DNA from: Bacteroidota bacterium
Lineage (GTDB): Bacteria; Bacteroidota; Bacteroidia; B-17B0; Aurantibacillaceae
Length of the DNA stretch: 64,000 bases
Direction: 5' to 3'
NCBI GenBank assembly: GCA_963169355.1
Contig: CAUJCR010000013.1
Coordinates: 56,273 to 120,272 of the forward strand
Shown here one piece after another: positions 8,793 to 18,863 of this stretch (within the stretch, counting starts at the first letter, position 1; each line of letters starts with the position of its first letter). Below the pieces are notes generated by a model. It worked only from the letters and a program-made list of their open reading frames with translations, did not search any database and was not told where the DNA came from. The position numbers were made by a program, and so were the translations under genes.

Positions 8793-11021
8793 CTAATGGG
8801 TAATTTTTTTCCATTTAAGCCGTAGGCTATTACTTACAACGCTTACACTACTCATTGCCATTGCAGCTCCTGCAATCATTGGATCTAATAGAAAACCATT
8901 AATAGGATATAAAATTCCGGCGGCAATAGGAATACCAATAATATTATAAATAAAAGCCCAAAACAAGTTTTGCTTAATGGTTGCAACCGTATATTTTGAA
9001 AGTTGAATAGCGCTTGCAATTTTACTTAAATCGGACGAAATGATGGTCATTTTAGCAACTTCCATGACTATATCACTGCCTTTACCCATGGCAATACTAA
9101 TATCGGCAGTAGCTAATGCTGTACTGTCATTAATTCCATCGCCTACCATTGCCACTATTTTTCCTTTTTCTTGTAATTGTTTAACAAATAAGGCTTTATC
9201 TTGAGGTAAAACTTCAGCTTTATAATTTGAAATATTGGTTTGTTGGGCTATTGCCTTGGCGGTGTGTTCATTATCGCCTGTTAGCATATATAACTCAATA
9301 CCCATTTTATTTAAAGTATGAATAGCAGCAATAGATGTGTCTTTGATTTTATCTGAAATTGCTAAAATACCTAATACTTGTTGGTTGTCTGAAAACCAAA
9401 TAACGGTTTTGGCTTGCTGATACCATGAGTCGGCTATTTGTTGTGTATTATTAGAAATAACAATATTGTTATCTAGCATGAGTTGTTTATTCCCAACATA
9501 ATATGATTTGCCATTAAAATCGGCTTTTGCGCCTTTACCAGTTATACTTGTAAAATGCTGAATAGGTACTAGTTCATATTCATGTAGATGGGTTATAATA
9601 GCATCTGCTAAAGGATGTTCGGATTGCTTTTCAATACTAAGTAATATGCATTTGTTTATAGCTTCATTATTTAGCCATTGCGCATCATTTACTTGAGGTT
9701 TTCCTTCTGTAATTGTGCCAGTTTTATCAAGTATTATGGCATTTACTTTTTTTGTTATCTCTAAACTAAGCGCATCTTTTATTAAGATACCATTTTCAGC
9801 ACCTTTTCCAATTCCTACCATAATGGCTGTGGGCGTAGCAAGTCCTAAAGCACATGGGCAAGCAATAATTAGAACAGTAATGCTAGCTAATAATCCTTGT
9901 GTTACTGCATGTTGTCCACCAAAGATAATCCAACATAACAAAGTAAATAGAGCAATGCCCATAACCGTAGGAACAAAAATACTAGCTATTTTATCAACTA
10001 ATTTTTGTACGGGAGCTTTGCTTCCTTGTGCATCTTTAACGGTTTTAATAATTTGTGCTAAAAGTGTATCCTTACCAACTTTTAGTGCTTTATAGTGTAA
10101 ACTTCCTTTTTGATTTATAGTACCTGCATATACTTTAGAATCCATTTCTTTAAGAATAGGGATTGGCTCACCTGTAAGCATACTCTCATCAATATGAGAA
10201 TTGCCACTTATTACAATTCCATCTACAGCAATTTTTTCGCCCGGTTTTACTACTATAATGTCATTAATTTTTACCTGTTCTATTTGAGTTGTAATCTCAG
10301 TTCCCTCTTTTGATATGATTGTTACTGTTTTAGGTTGTAACCCGATGAGTTTTTTAATGGCCGATGAAGTATTGCTCTTCGCTTTTTCTTCAAGTAATTT
10401 TCCTAATAAAATAAAAGCAATGATGACGGTAGAAGCTTCGAAATAAACATGAGCTTGAATGCCTCTTTGTTGCCAAAACGAAGGAAAAAGCATATTGAAT
10501 ATACTAAATAAATAAGCAATACCAGTGCTTAATGCCACTAATGTATCCATGTTGGCAGTACGATGTTTGGTTTGTTTCCAAGCATTGATGTAAAAATCTT
10601 TCCCGAAATAAAAAACTACAGGTGTAGAGAGTAGCCACATAATGTAATTAGCATAAGGCATGTGCATAAAAAACATACCAATTATCATAACGGGTATTGC
10701 CAGTAATACCGACCAAATTGTTTTTAGTTTTAAGTCGTGAAAATGTTGCTCGTTAATCTGTTCTAATGTAGCTTGTTGTTTGCTTTCATCTTCTATTATT
10801 ATATCATAACCGCCCTCCCGAATGGCTTGTTGAATTGTTTCGATGTTTGTTTTAGTGGTGTTAAATGTAACGGTAAGATTACCTGTTCCATAATTTACAG
10901 ATGCTTGAATAACGCCTTCGGTCTGACTAGCAATAGTTTCGGCACTTCCAGCACAAGAAGCGCAGCTCATGCCAATAACTGGAACGGTAAGCGTAGTGAT
11001 ATTTTTGTTCTTAGATTCCAT
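8793..11021 (-). CDS. copA: Copper-translocating P1B-type ATPase
   Basis: This inner-membrane copper(I) exporter has 742 residues. The order is one N-terminal HMA domain with GMSCASC (about residues 17-23), paired membrane helices, the TGE actuator loop (MLTGEP), the CPC metal site in IACPCALGLATPT, the phosphorylation site DKTGT, the SEHPLADA histidine-proline motif of the N domain, and GDGINDS in the P domain. The CPC and HP motifs favour Cu(I). It has only one HMA domain; a free HMA protein is encoded 3.6 kb away at 14.6 kb. No copper regulator is adjacent. Confidence 0.94.
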   Translation of the reverse strand: MESKNKNITTLTVPVIGMSCASCAGSAETIASQTEGVIQASVNYGTGNLTVTFNTTKTNIETIQQAIREGGYDIIIEDESKQQATLEQINEQHFHDLKLKTIWSVLLAIPVMIIGMFFMHMPYANYIMWLLSTPVVFYFGKDFYINAWKQTKHRTANMDTLVALSTGIAYLFSIFNMLFPSFWQQRGIQAHVYFEASTVIIAFILLGKLLEEKAKSNTSSAIKKLIGLQPKTVTIISKEGTEITTQIEQVKINDIIVVKPGEKIAVDGIVISGNSHIDESMLTGEPIPILKEMDSKVYAGTINQKGSLHYKALKVGKDTLLAQIIKTVKDAQGSKAPVQKLVDKIASIFVPTVMGIALFTLLCWIIFGGQHAVTQGLLASITVLIIACPCALGLATPTAIMVGIGKGAENGILIKDALSLEITKKVNAIILDKTGTITEGKPQVNDAQWLNNEAINKCILLSIEKQSEHPLADAIITHLHEYELVPIQHFTSITGKGAKADFNGKSYYVGNKQLMLDNNIVISNNTQQIADSWYQQAKTVIWFSDNQQVLGILAISDKIKDTSIAAIHTLNKMGIELYMLTGDNEHTAKAIAQQTNISNYKAEVLPQDKALFVKQLQEKGKIVAMVGDGINDSTALATADISIAMGKGSDIVMEVAKMTIISSDLSKIASAIQLSKYTVATIKQNLFWAFIYNIIGIPIAAGILYPINGFLLDPMIAGAAMAMSSVSVVSNSLRLKWKKITH

Positions 11022-11119
11022 GATAATATTACCCCTAGTTTATGCATTTATAACTTAGGTAAAGTTGCATCTAATTTTATTGATGTACGTTGTAGTTTTA
11101 TGTAAATGATTTGTAAGAT

Positions 11120-12196
11120 TTATCCATTTATTTTGGACACATTATTGCCAAAATATATACAGCCTCCAATACTATTGGCAGAAGCTAAAGTTACAGATTG
11201 TAAAGTATTAATTAGTTGATTTACTCTTAAGTAACCAAGGTAAGCAAAGATAATGGCTTCTTTAAATTCAATAATTGTTTTTTCAGGAATATGGATTTTT
11301 CCTTTATAAAGTTGTGTTAAACGCTTAATGAGATAATGATTATAAGCGCCACCGCCGGTAATTAATACAGATTGTAGGTTCTCTGAATGTAGAATTTGAG
11401 CAATTTGATGGGCTGTATATTCGGTACAAGTAGATAATTTGTCTTCTATAGAAATTGGGCTAGCCTTAAGCATTGGTGCTATTTGTTCTTCAAACAATTC
11501 GCGACCAAGCGATTGACGATGAGTTTGAATACCGAGTAATTGTTGTAATAGTTTTTCGTTAACATTGCCAGATTGAGCAATCTTTCCACCATCGTCATAC
11601 GTTAAATGAAGTTGATGACATAAAAAGTTTAACACCATATTGGCATAGCAAATATCAAATGCCGAGGTTTTCTCTTGTTTTGTATATGAGATATTAGCAA
11701 TGCCACCAATATTTAAGCAGGCTTCATGCTCGGCAAACAAATCTCTATCTCCAATTGGCACCAGTGGAGCACCCTGACCTCCCATAGCAACATCCACACT
11801 CCTAAAATCACAAATGGTGCTTATACCAGTATTAGCTGCAATGGTAGCGCCACAACCCATTTGTGTTGTAAATCCTAGTTGTGGCTGATGAAAAATGGTA
11901 TGACCATGTGAGGCTATATAATGGATTGGAATGGAGGTGTGTTGTGTGAAAGATTTTATTTCTTGAGAAATTAGTAAGCCAAATTGATGGTGTAATTTAA
12001 AATACTCCTGTGCCGATGCTTGATAAGCGCTTTGTAATTGCTCAACCCATAAATTAGAATAAGGAACTGTTTTAGCATCAATAAGATTAAATTTTATAAT
12101 ATTGTTTTCGAAATAAAACTCAACAAGTGCCAAATCTATCCCATCGAGGGAAGTTCCGCTCATTACACCAATGATATTTAATTTGGGAAAATTCAT
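11120..12196 (-). CDS. anmK: Anhydro-N-acetylmuramic acid kinase
   Basis: AnmK phosphorylates and opens 1,6-anhydro-MurNAc during cell-wall recycling. At 358 residues the length is typical. It starts VMSGTSLDGIDLALVEF (ATP-binding phosphate loop of the ASKHA fold), and has FCDFRSVDVAMGGQGAPLVPIGD, CLNIGGIANISY and ITGGGAYNHYL motifs that mark AnmK. It is transcribed separately from copA, about 98 bases away, on the same strand. Confidence 0.93.
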   Translation of the reverse strand: MNFPKLNIIGVMSGTSLDGIDLALVEFYFENNIIKFNLIDAKTVPYSNLWVEQLQSAYQASAQEYFKLHHQFGLLISQEIKSFTQHTSIPIHYIASHGHTIFHQPQLGFTTQMGCGATIAANTGISTICDFRSVDVAMGGQGAPLVPIGDRDLFAEHEACLNIGGIANISYTKQEKTSAFDICYANMVLNFLCHQLHLTYDDGGKIAQSGNVNEKLLQQLLGIQTHRQSLGRELFEEQIAPMLKASPISIEDKLSTCTEYTAHQIAQILHSENLQSVLITGGGAYNHYLIKRLTQLYKGKIHIPEKTIIEFKEAIIFAYLGYLRVNQLINTLQSVTLASANSIGGCIYFGNNVSKING

Positions 12197-12259
12197 GACT
12201 TTAAAAATAGGTGTAAATTTTAATAGCTAAAAATTTATTTAACAAATCGACAAGATTGA

Positions 12260-12289
12260 TTTGAAAATTAGAAATAACTTATATTTTTG
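12260..12289 (+). promoter_or_regulatory. Promoter of the acyl-CoA dehydrogenase gene
   Basis: A TTTG at 12260-12263 and TATTTTTG at 12282-12289 are separated by 18 bases. This matches the Bacteroidota TTTG-N(17-21)-TAnnTTTG promoter. The downstream ATG at 12327 leaves a leader of about 30 bases. Confidence 0.65.
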
Positions 12290-12326
12290 TACGAAACAAA
12301 GATTAACCACTTAATTATTAAATTAT

Positions 12327-13469
12327 ATGCAATTCCAATTAACCGAAGAACAATTAATGATTCAGGCAGCTGCTAGAGATTTTGCTCAAAACGATTGTAA
12401 GCCAGGTGTAATAGAAAGAGATGAACATCAAAAATTTCCAGCTGAGCAAGTTAAGAAACTTGGCGAGTTAGGATTTTTAGGAATGATGGTTGATCCAAAA
12501 TATGGTGGTGCTGGATTAGACGCTATTTCATACGTTTTAGCTATGGAAGAAATATCTAAGGTAGATGCATCATGTAGTGTGGTGATGAGCGTTAATAACT
12601 CTTTAGTTTGTTGGGGATTAGAGCATTATGGAACTGAAGAACAAAAACAAAAATATTTAGTGCCTTTGGCAAAAGGCGAGGTGATTGGGGCTTTTTGTTT
12701 ATCTGAGCCAGAGGCTGGAAGCGATGCAACGTCTCAAAGAACCACAGGTATTGATAAAGGCGACCATTATTTAGTAAATGGAACTAAAAACTGGATAACA
12801 AATGGTGGAACAGCTTCAATATATTTGGTAATGGTACAAACCAATGCAGAACTAGGTCATCGTGGGATTAACTGTTTGATTATTGAAAAAGGAATGCCAG
12901 GTTTTGTTGTAGGGCCTAAAGAAAATAAAATGGGTATTAGAGGTAGCGATACGCACTCTTTAATGTTTACAGATGTAAAAGTGCCAAAAGCAAATCGCAT
13001 AGGTGAAGAAGGATTTGGATTTAAGTTTGCTATGAAAACTTTAGGTGGTGGACGAATTGGTATTGCTTCTCAAGCCTTAGGTATTGCAAGCGGAGCCTAC
13101 GAATTAGCTTTAGCCTACTCAAAAGAGCGTAAAGCATTTGGTAAATTAATTTCACAACACCAAGCTATTCAATTTAAGTTAGCAGATATGGCTACTCGTA
13201 TAGAGGCAGCTCGTTTATTAATTTATCGTGCAGCATGGTTAAAAGACCAAGGTTTACCTTGCGAAAAAGAAAGCGCACAGGCTAAAGTATTTGCATCTGA
13301 AACTGCAATGTGGGTAACAACTGAGGCTGTTCAAATACATGGTGGATATGGTTATGTAAAAGAATACCATGTAGAACGATTAATGCGTGATGCGAAGATT
13401 ACTCAAATTTATGAGGGTACAAGTGAGGTTCAGCGTATTGTGGTTTCTAGAGCTTTATTGGCTGATTAA
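12327..13469 (+). CDS. Acyl-CoA dehydrogenase
   Basis: A 380-residue FAD enzyme that introduces the alpha-beta double bond into acyl-CoA (beta-oxidation or branched-chain degradation). The N-terminal helical domain is followed by the FAD-binding signature AFCLSEPEAGSDATSQRT and WITNGG. The C-terminal part has the QIHGGYGY segment and QIYEGTSEVQR, with the catalytic glutamate in YEGTSE as in short-chain and butyryl-CoA dehydrogenases. The length is normal. It is a single-gene unit, with a recognisable promoter before it and a shared terminator after it. The exact chain length is not readable. Confidence 0.92.
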   Translation: MQFQLTEEQLMIQAAARDFAQNDCKPGVIERDEHQKFPAEQVKKLGELGFLGMMVDPKYGGAGLDAISYVLAMEEISKVDASCSVVMSVNNSLVCWGLEHYGTEEQKQKYLVPLAKGEVIGAFCLSEPEAGSDATSQRTTGIDKGDHYLVNGTKNWITNGGTASIYLVMVQTNAELGHRGINCLIIEKGMPGFVVGPKENKMGIRGSDTHSLMFTDVKVPKANRIGEEGFGFKFAMKTLGGGRIGIASQALGIASGAYELALAYSKERKAFGKLISQHQAIQFKLADMATRIEAARLLIYRAAWLKDQGLPCEKESAQAKVFASETAMWVTTEAVQIHGGYGYVKEYHVERLMRDAKITQIYEGTSEVQRIVVSRALLAD

Positions 13470-13487
13470 GAATAAAATTAAATAAGT

Positions 13488-13519
13488 AAAAAAACCTCAG
13501 GATAACTGAGGTTTTTTTT
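13488..13519. terminator. Bidirectional rho-independent terminator
   Basis: ACCTCAG and CTGAGGT pair around a GATAA loop, flanked by A-run and T-run on either side, so it works in both directions. It closes the acyl-CoA dehydrogenase transcript (+) and the convergent era transcript (-), overlapping the last bases of era. Confidence 0.9.
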
Positions 13520-14456
13520 ATGATTGGTAACCAAAATTTTTAAGATTAGAATCGCTATTACGCCAGTCTTTTGAGACTTTAACAAAGAGTTCTAAGAATA
13601 TTTTTTTACCAAAAAATTTCTCTGCTTCCAATCTAGCCATTGTTCCTACTTTTTTAAGTGATTCGCCTTTATGCCCAATTATAATTGCTTTTTGGCTTTC
13701 TCTTTCTGCAATAATATCTGCTTGAATACGAATAAGATTTTCTTCTTCTTTAAACGAATTAATAACCACCTCTACACTATATGGTATTTCTTGGCTATAA
13801 CGTAGTAATATTTTCTCACGGATAATTTCAGACACGAAGAACTTCTCTGGTTTATCGGTTAAAGTATCTTTGTCGTAAAAAGCTTCACCAATTGGAAGTA
13901 GTTGTGTGATACGTTTTAAAACATGGTCAAGGTTAAAATTTTTTAAAGCGGAAATAGGAATTATCTCTGCATTTGGAAGTTTTATTTTCCATTCTTCTAC
14001 TTTTTTTTCTAAAATTTCTTGGCTAGCAAGATCTATTTTATTTAAGAGTAAAAGAACTGGCACTTGAGTCTTCTTTAATTTTTCGATATACTTCTCGTCA
14101 AGTGCAATATCTTCATATATATCTACAATCAATAAAAAAACATCAGAGTCTTGAAATGTTGAAATAACAAATTCCATCATCTTTTCCTGAAGCTTGTAAC
14201 TTGGTTTTAAGATTCCAGGTGTATCAGAAAAAATAATTTGATAATCATCTCCATTTACAATACCCATAATACGGTGGCGTGTGGTTTGTGCTTTTGATGT
14301 GATGATACTAAGACGTTCGCCTACCAAGGCATTTAATAAGGTTGATTTACCAACATTAGGACAACCTATGATGCTTACAAAGCCTGATTTATGTGGAGTA
14401 TGTAAAATAGTTGAAGTTTTTATTTGTTTACAAAGAAACAAATTATATCTTTGCAC
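13518..14456 (-). CDS. era: GTPase Era
   Basis: Era binds 16S rRNA and helps 30S maturation. The G domain shows GCPNVGKST (G1), the TTRHR switch I segment, DTPGI (G3) and NKID (G4). The C-terminal KH domain includes IIIGHKGESLKKVGTMARLEAEKFF. At 312 residues from the GTG at 14456 it is slightly long. There is no ATG before the G1 motif; GTG at 14456 and an in-frame TTG at about 14441 are the options, so the start is uncertain. The start region overlaps a plus-strand promoter for the downstream tRNA. Confidence 0.92.
   Translation of the reverse strand: MQRYNLFLCKQIKTSTILHTPHKSGFVSIIGCPNVGKSTLLNALVGERLSIITSKAQTTRHRIMGIVNGDDYQIIFSDTPGILKPSYKLQEKMMEFVISTFQDSDVFLLIVDIYEDIALDEKYIEKLKKTQVPVLLLLNKIDLASQEILEKKVEEWKIKLPNAEIIPISALKNFNLDHVLKRITQLLPIGEAFYDKDTLTDKPEKFFVSEIIREKILLRYSQEIPYSVEVVINSFKEEENLIRIQADIIAERESQKAIIIGHKGESLKKVGTMARLEAEKFFGKKIFLELFVKVSKDWRNSDSNLKNFGYQS
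14423..14453 (+). promoter_or_regulatory. Promoter of the initiator tRNA gene
   Basis: A TTTG at 14423-14426 and a perfect TATCTTTG at 14446-14453 are separated by 19 bases, the exact Bacteroidota consensus. It points to the tRNA gene about 50 bases downstream and lies inside the era start region on the other strand. Confidence 0.75.
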
Positions 14457-14500
14457 CGCAATAAATTAATAAAGTTTTATAACTCATTAAATATAGATAT

Positions 14501-14572
<72 letters not shown>

Positions 14573-14577
14573 CTAAG

Positions 14578-14607
14578 AAAAAACCTTGAATACTCAAGGT
14601 TTTTTTT
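14578..14607. terminator. Rho-independent terminator after the tRNA
   Basis: AAACCTTGA pairs with TCAAGGTTT around an ATAC loop, with an upstream A-run and a T-run of about eight. It can end the tRNA transcript (+) and also the convergent HMA gene (-). Confidence 0.88.
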
Positions 14608-14623
14608 ATGGAGTTAGTTAAGG

Positions 14624-14842
14624 CTATAGATAAGGTTCAATTTTAAAACCTTTATTAGTAATCAACTTCATAATCTCACTACTATCAATACCTTCTGCAC
14701 AAATGGTTAAGAGTTTGTCTGTGTGTGCAGTATCCACATTCCAAGTAATTATTCCTTTTGTATTATCTAAATCTGTTTTTACTTTAGATACACAACCACC
14801 ACAATTGAGATTCGTTTTAAATTTATACTCTGTTTGTTCCAT
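14624..14842 (-). CDS. Heavy-metal-associated (HMA) domain protein
   Basis: This 72-residue ferredoxin-like metal-binding protein consists of a single HMA domain. The metal site is NCGGC, in place of the usual MxCxxC, followed by VSKVKTDLDNTKGI. It probably works as a small copper chaperone or regulator in the cytoplasm. The copA ATPase in this window has only one HMA domain, so a chaperone role for it is plausible but not shown. It ends at the terminator shared with the tRNA. Confidence 0.8.
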   Translation of the reverse strand: MEQTEYKFKTNLNCGGCVSKVKTDLDNTKGIITWNVDTAHTDKLLTICAEGIDSSEIMKLITNKGFKIEPYL

Positions 14843-15005
14843 AATTTAATTGATAAAATGTCTAGCAAATATCGGTATTAAATAATAAGATTACTTTGTA
14901 TTATTATAGAAATGATTTGTGTTTTTTACGGATTTAATTTCTAGTCTAAAATCTCATTAAGGATAATTTAATTATCTTTAGTGATTATAAATTTTAATTT
15001 AGGTT

Positions 15006-15329
15006 ATGTGGAAAATAGAGCCCCCTACATCGGGTTATTATGCGGTCATATTCTCGTCTAAAAAATCAGACACGCTTGATGGTTATAAGGAAATGGATGA
15101 AATTACAATGCAATTAGCACAGGAGCAAGAAGGATTTTTGGGATATGAAAGTTGTAATAATGGCGCTAGTGGTATTTTTATTTCCTATTGGAAAGATATG
15201 GAGTCTATTAATCTTTGGAAAGAAAACATGACTCATATAAAAGCAAAATCTAATGCTAAACGATGGTATGAGCGTTATTTAAGCCAAATATGTATGGTTG
15301 AACATTCGCATTTATTTGAAAATAAGTAA
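15006..15329 (+). CDS. ABM-domain (antibiotic biosynthesis monooxygenase-like) protein
   Basis: A 107-residue protein of the dimeric alpha-beta barrel ABM superfamily. The pattern YYAVIFSSKKSDTLDGYKEM, then QEGFLGYESCNNGASGIFISYWKDMESINLWKENMTHIKAK is the usual ABM layout. These proteins are small oxygenases, heme-degrading enzymes or stress proteins; the specific reaction is unknown. The gene has its own leader and stands alone. Confidence 0.75.
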   Translation: MWKIEPPTSGYYAVIFSSKKSDTLDGYKEMDEITMQLAQEQEGFLGYESCNNGASGIFISYWKDMESINLWKENMTHIKAKSNAKRWYERYLSQICMVEHSHLFENK

Positions 15330-15403
15330 GTTAATAGATGATTGAAATTTTATTATACTAATGACAATTTTTTATATTTATAGTTTCGTAACACAATAAT
15401 TTT

Positions 15404-17830
15404 ATGTCAAAACAAGTAAACTCTAAACAAAATCCATCATTAAACCAAGAGCAGAGTATATACGACAAGTATATTAATGGCAAAGAGTTATATTTTTTAA
15501 TGGGGCTTGTTTTACTTTCTTGTTACATTATTTTTAGCGACTTTATTCATCTAAAAAAAATCTACTTATTTAAAGATATTGGGAGTGATACAATTAATAT
15601 GTATCATCCATTATTAATTCATCTTTCGGAGTACATCAAACAAGAGGGAGTTCCTGGTTGGTCATTCTCTCAAGGAATGGGACAAAATGTGTTTCCGCTC
15701 TGGTTAGGTGATTTCTTTTCAAATTTTATCATGTTATTTGATAAAGGAACAATTCCTAAAGTTATTGTATATATGGAGTTGTTAAAGATTATTTTATGTG
15801 CATTAATATTTTTTAAATATTTACAAGAACTAAAGGTTACAGGATTTGCATCTTTAATTGGGGCTTTGTTGTATGCTTTTACAGGTTATGTAATTTTAGG
15901 TGGAACTTGGATTATTTTTTCAACAGAAGCAGTATATGTGGCTGTATTACTTTTAGGAGTAGAAAGTTGGTTAAATCGCGGTAAATGGTTTTTGTTATTA
16001 TTAGGAATAACCCTTATTGGTTTCCTGCAACCCTTTTATTTATACTCATACACCATATTCTTGATAGGATATATCATTATAAGATATAATGATATACATG
16101 AAGGTGATTGGAAGGGATTTATTATGTTTAGTTTTAAAACGATTGGAATTGCCATTGTTGGAGTTGGTATTACAGCTTATCAGTTATTACCAGACGTATT
16201 AATGTTGCTTGAAAGTCCTAGGGTAGGAGGAGAGGCAAGTTTGTCAGCTAGATTAAAAGCACAACCTATGTTTGATTTAGCAGATGATATTTTGAGATTT
16301 ACAACAACTTATAGAGCTTTTGGGAGCGATATGTTAGGTGTGGGATCCAATTTTAAAGGTTGGCAAAATTACTTAGAAGCACCATTGTTTTATTGTGGTA
16401 TTTTGGGACTTGTAACTTTTCCTCATGTGTTCTCGAGCCTGACTAGAAAACAAAAATTATTCTATGGCTTTTTAACTTTTGCCTTCGTTTTACCGATTTT
16501 GTTTCCGTTTTTTAGATACGCATTCTGGGCTTTTTCTGGAGATTATTTTAGAACATTTTCATTAATCATTATCATTTTTATTTTGTTCTACACAGTTAAA
16601 GCGATTTCCTTTATAGAGAAGAAACATGAAGTTAATAAGATAGTCTTAATAGTAACTGGATTATTTCTTTTGTTTTTATTGTACACCCCAGCTACACAAT
16701 TTAAATCAGCCATTGATACGGGGCTTCGAAGTTTTGTTACAGGATTAATCTTTGCTTATAGTGGCTTCATATATATGCTATCAAGCAAAACTTCACTAAA
16801 GCAACTGGCTAAGGTTGCAATTATAGCTACATGCTTTATCGAGGTTAATTATTTTTCAAGTATATCAATTAATAAACGTGTAGCTATGTTTAATAGTGAA
16901 TTAACTTCAAAAGTAGGTTATAATGATTATACTATTGATGCCGTAAATTATTTAAAGGGCATAGATAAATCTTTCTACCGTATCAATAAAGATTATTTAT
17001 CAGGACTGGCAATACATGGAAGTATTAATGATGCAAAAGCTCAAGGGTTTTATGGAACGCCATCTTATCATTCATTTAATCAAAAAAATTATATTAAGTT
17101 CTTAGGTGACTTAAATGTTATAGATCCTAAGGACGAAAATGCAACACGATGGGCTAAAGGGTTGGGTGATAGACCTATCCTGTTTTCATTAGCAAGTGGT
17201 AAATATTGGTTATCGAAGAGAGTAGATGGTTCGGTAAAAAGTATGGGCTTTGATTCGATTGCTAAATTTGGTGATGTTACTGTTTACAAAAATAGATTTG
17301 CATTGCCTTTTGGGTTTACTTATGATAAAGGAATTAGTGAAGATGAATTTAAAAAAATGTCTCCAACTCAAAAAGATTTTTGTTTGTTAAGGGCTTGTGT
17401 AGTAGATAATGAAAACAAAGTAGATTTTGAGAAAATAAAATCTTTTAATATAGCAGATACTGCTGCTCCAATGACATTTGATAATTATCTAAGTTATGTA
17501 AACAATCTAAAAGTTGATGAATTTAAGATTTCTAGCTTTACAGAGAATAATATTAAAGGTTCAATTTCTGTGAATGAAACGAAAGTATTGTTTTTCTCAA
17601 TACCATTTGATGAAGGATGGCATGCAACTCTTAATGGTACTGATACAAAATTATATAGAGTAAATGCCGGATTAACTGGCTTATTGATACAAAAAGGATT
17701 GAACGAAGTTACGCTTAGCTTTGAACCTAGGTTAAAAGAAAAAGGTAAGATAATCTCAATTCTTTCTGTAATTGTTTTAATAGGATTATTTGGGGTTACA
17801 TACTTTCAAAAAAGGAAAAAGTTGGAGTAA
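15404..17830 (+). CDS. YfhO-like multispanning membrane protein (possible GT-C glycosyltransferase)
   Basis: This 808-residue protein has many transmembrane helices from about residue 30 to 460, then a large soluble C-terminal part and one final helix near the end (IISILSVIVLIGLFGVTYF). The helix layout and the FKDIGSDTINMYHPLLIHL start fit the YfhO family; known YfhO proteins are involved in glycosylating cell-surface polymers in Bacillus and Listeria. It lies immediately before a minus-strand cluster of sugar-modifying genes, with which it ends convergently. It may act on the same surface glycan, but this is inferred. Confidence 0.75.
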   Translation: MSKQVNSKQNPSLNQEQSIYDKYINGKELYFLMGLVLLSCYIIFSDFIHLKKIYLFKDIGSDTINMYHPLLIHLSEYIKQEGVPGWSFSQGMGQNVFPLWLGDFFSNFIMLFDKGTIPKVIVYMELLKIILCALIFFKYLQELKVTGFASLIGALLYAFTGYVILGGTWIIFSTEAVYVAVLLLGVESWLNRGKWFLLLLGITLIGFLQPFYLYSYTIFLIGYIIIRYNDIHEGDWKGFIMFSFKTIGIAIVGVGITAYQLLPDVLMLLESPRVGGEASLSARLKAQPMFDLADDILRFTTTYRAFGSDMLGVGSNFKGWQNYLEAPLFYCGILGLVTFPHVFSSLTRKQKLFYGFLTFAFVLPILFPFFRYAFWAFSGDYFRTFSLIIIIFILFYTVKAISFIEKKHEVNKIVLIVTGLFLLFLLYTPATQFKSAIDTGLRSFVTGLIFAYSGFIYMLSSKTSLKQLAKVAIIATCFIEVNYFSSISINKRVAMFNSELTSKVGYNDYTIDAVNYLKGIDKSFYRINKDYLSGLAIHGSINDAKAQGFYGTPSYHSFNQKNYIKFLGDLNVIDPKDENATRWAKGLGDRPILFSLASGKYWLSKRVDGSVKSMGFDSIAKFGDVTVYKNRFALPFGFTYDKGISEDEFKKMSPTQKDFCLLRACVVDNENKVDFEKIKSFNIADTAAPMTFDNYLSYVNNLKVDEFKISSFTENNIKGSISVNETKVLFFSIPFDEGWHATLNGTDTKLYRVNAGLTGLLIQKGLNEVTLSFEPRLKEKGKIISILSVIVLIGLFGVTYFQKRKKLE

Positions 17831-17846
17831 CCCTATTTACATTTTC

Positions 17847-18785
17847 TTAGCTTAATTTTTGTATCTTTTCTTTATGTTTTTCTGGATGTAAGAAAAAGTA
17901 ATTAGTTTCTAAAGTGTCTTCTGTAACTATATCAAATGGTATTAGTTTACTATGATGGGAAACATAACATTTATAACCTAATTCTTTAAAGAAATGAATA
18001 ATATCATTTGGATGATAGCCAAATTTAGCTGCCCATTTTCTTAACATCTCTGTAAAAACAATTGGTTTGTATGTTTTAATAGCTTCTGAACCACCTTTGT
18101 AAACCATAAATTCAGCACCTTCTACATCACACTTAATGAAATCTAAGCGAGTAATGTTGTTTTCCGAAATAAACTTATCGATGGTACTTGTTTGACACTC
18201 CAATTTTGTCATTGCTTCATTTTCAGTAATATTAGCGGCCGATGAAGCACCAGTAATAAGCGGAGAATAATAAAATGTAAGTGTTTGAACTTTATCAGAT
18301 AAAGCCACATTATTTAAAATAATGTTTTTAGCTTGATTAAGTTCTGTATTGCGTTTTATTTGAGCAAAGGTTTCTGGTATTGGCTCAAACGAGTATATTT
18401 TTGAAGATGGTAATTTCTTAGAAAGGTGATTGGAGTACCAACCAATATTAGCTCCAATATCAAATATGGTATCGCCATCAGAAACCAATTTATACAGCAT
18501 TTCAGAGTCTTCTAATTCATATTGGTCGAAGTTAAATGTATCGATAGGTGTAACGCGTTTATCAATCACATCAACGTAAAATTTAACTCCACCAGGATGT
18601 AAATTTGTTTTACGTGAAGTGAAAATTACTTTATTATCTTCAATTTCAATTTTTTCAATTTCAGTATGTTTAAGGTTTTCAGAAAAATCAAATAACACTT
18701 TATGAAATTCGTGCATTTTATTTATAAAATCTACTTTGCTAATTTCTGATTTCTTAAAACTGTCTTTTGTATCTTTAATATTCAT
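17847..18785 (-). CDS. FkbM family methyltransferase
   Basis: A 312-residue SAM-dependent methyltransferase. The SAM-binding glycine motif is GDTIFDIGANIGWYSNHL; FSFEP and the later FIKCDVEGAEFMVYKGG are typical FkbM motifs. FkbM enzymes O-methylate sugars and polyketides; beside CDP-sugar genes it most likely methylates a glycan residue. It is the last gene of the minus-strand cluster; the gap to the HAD gene is about 78 bases. Confidence 0.85.
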   Translation of the reverse strand: MNIKDTKDSFKKSEISKVDFINKMHEFHKVLFDFSENLKHTEIEKIEIEDNKVIFTSRKTNLHPGGVKFYVDVIDKRVTPIDTFNFDQYELEDSEMLYKLVSDGDTIFDIGANIGWYSNHLSKKLPSSKIYSFEPIPETFAQIKRNTELNQAKNIILNNVALSDKVQTLTFYYSPLITGASSAANITENEAMTKLECQTSTIDKFISENNITRLDFIKCDVEGAEFMVYKGGSEAIKTYKPIVFTEMLRKWAAKFGYHPNDIIHFFKELGYKCYVSHHSKLIPFDIVTEDTLETNYFFLHPEKHKEKIQKLS

Positions 18786-18863
18786 AGGGTTATAAAATTA
18801 AGGAAATATTAGGTTATTATTTATAATTTCAGTTATTGTTTTTATTTTATTCCGATAATAATA

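Noticed and set aside
9715-10313. Plus-strand ORFs opposite copA
   Set aside because: They are shadows of a well-supported gene and carry no domain motif.
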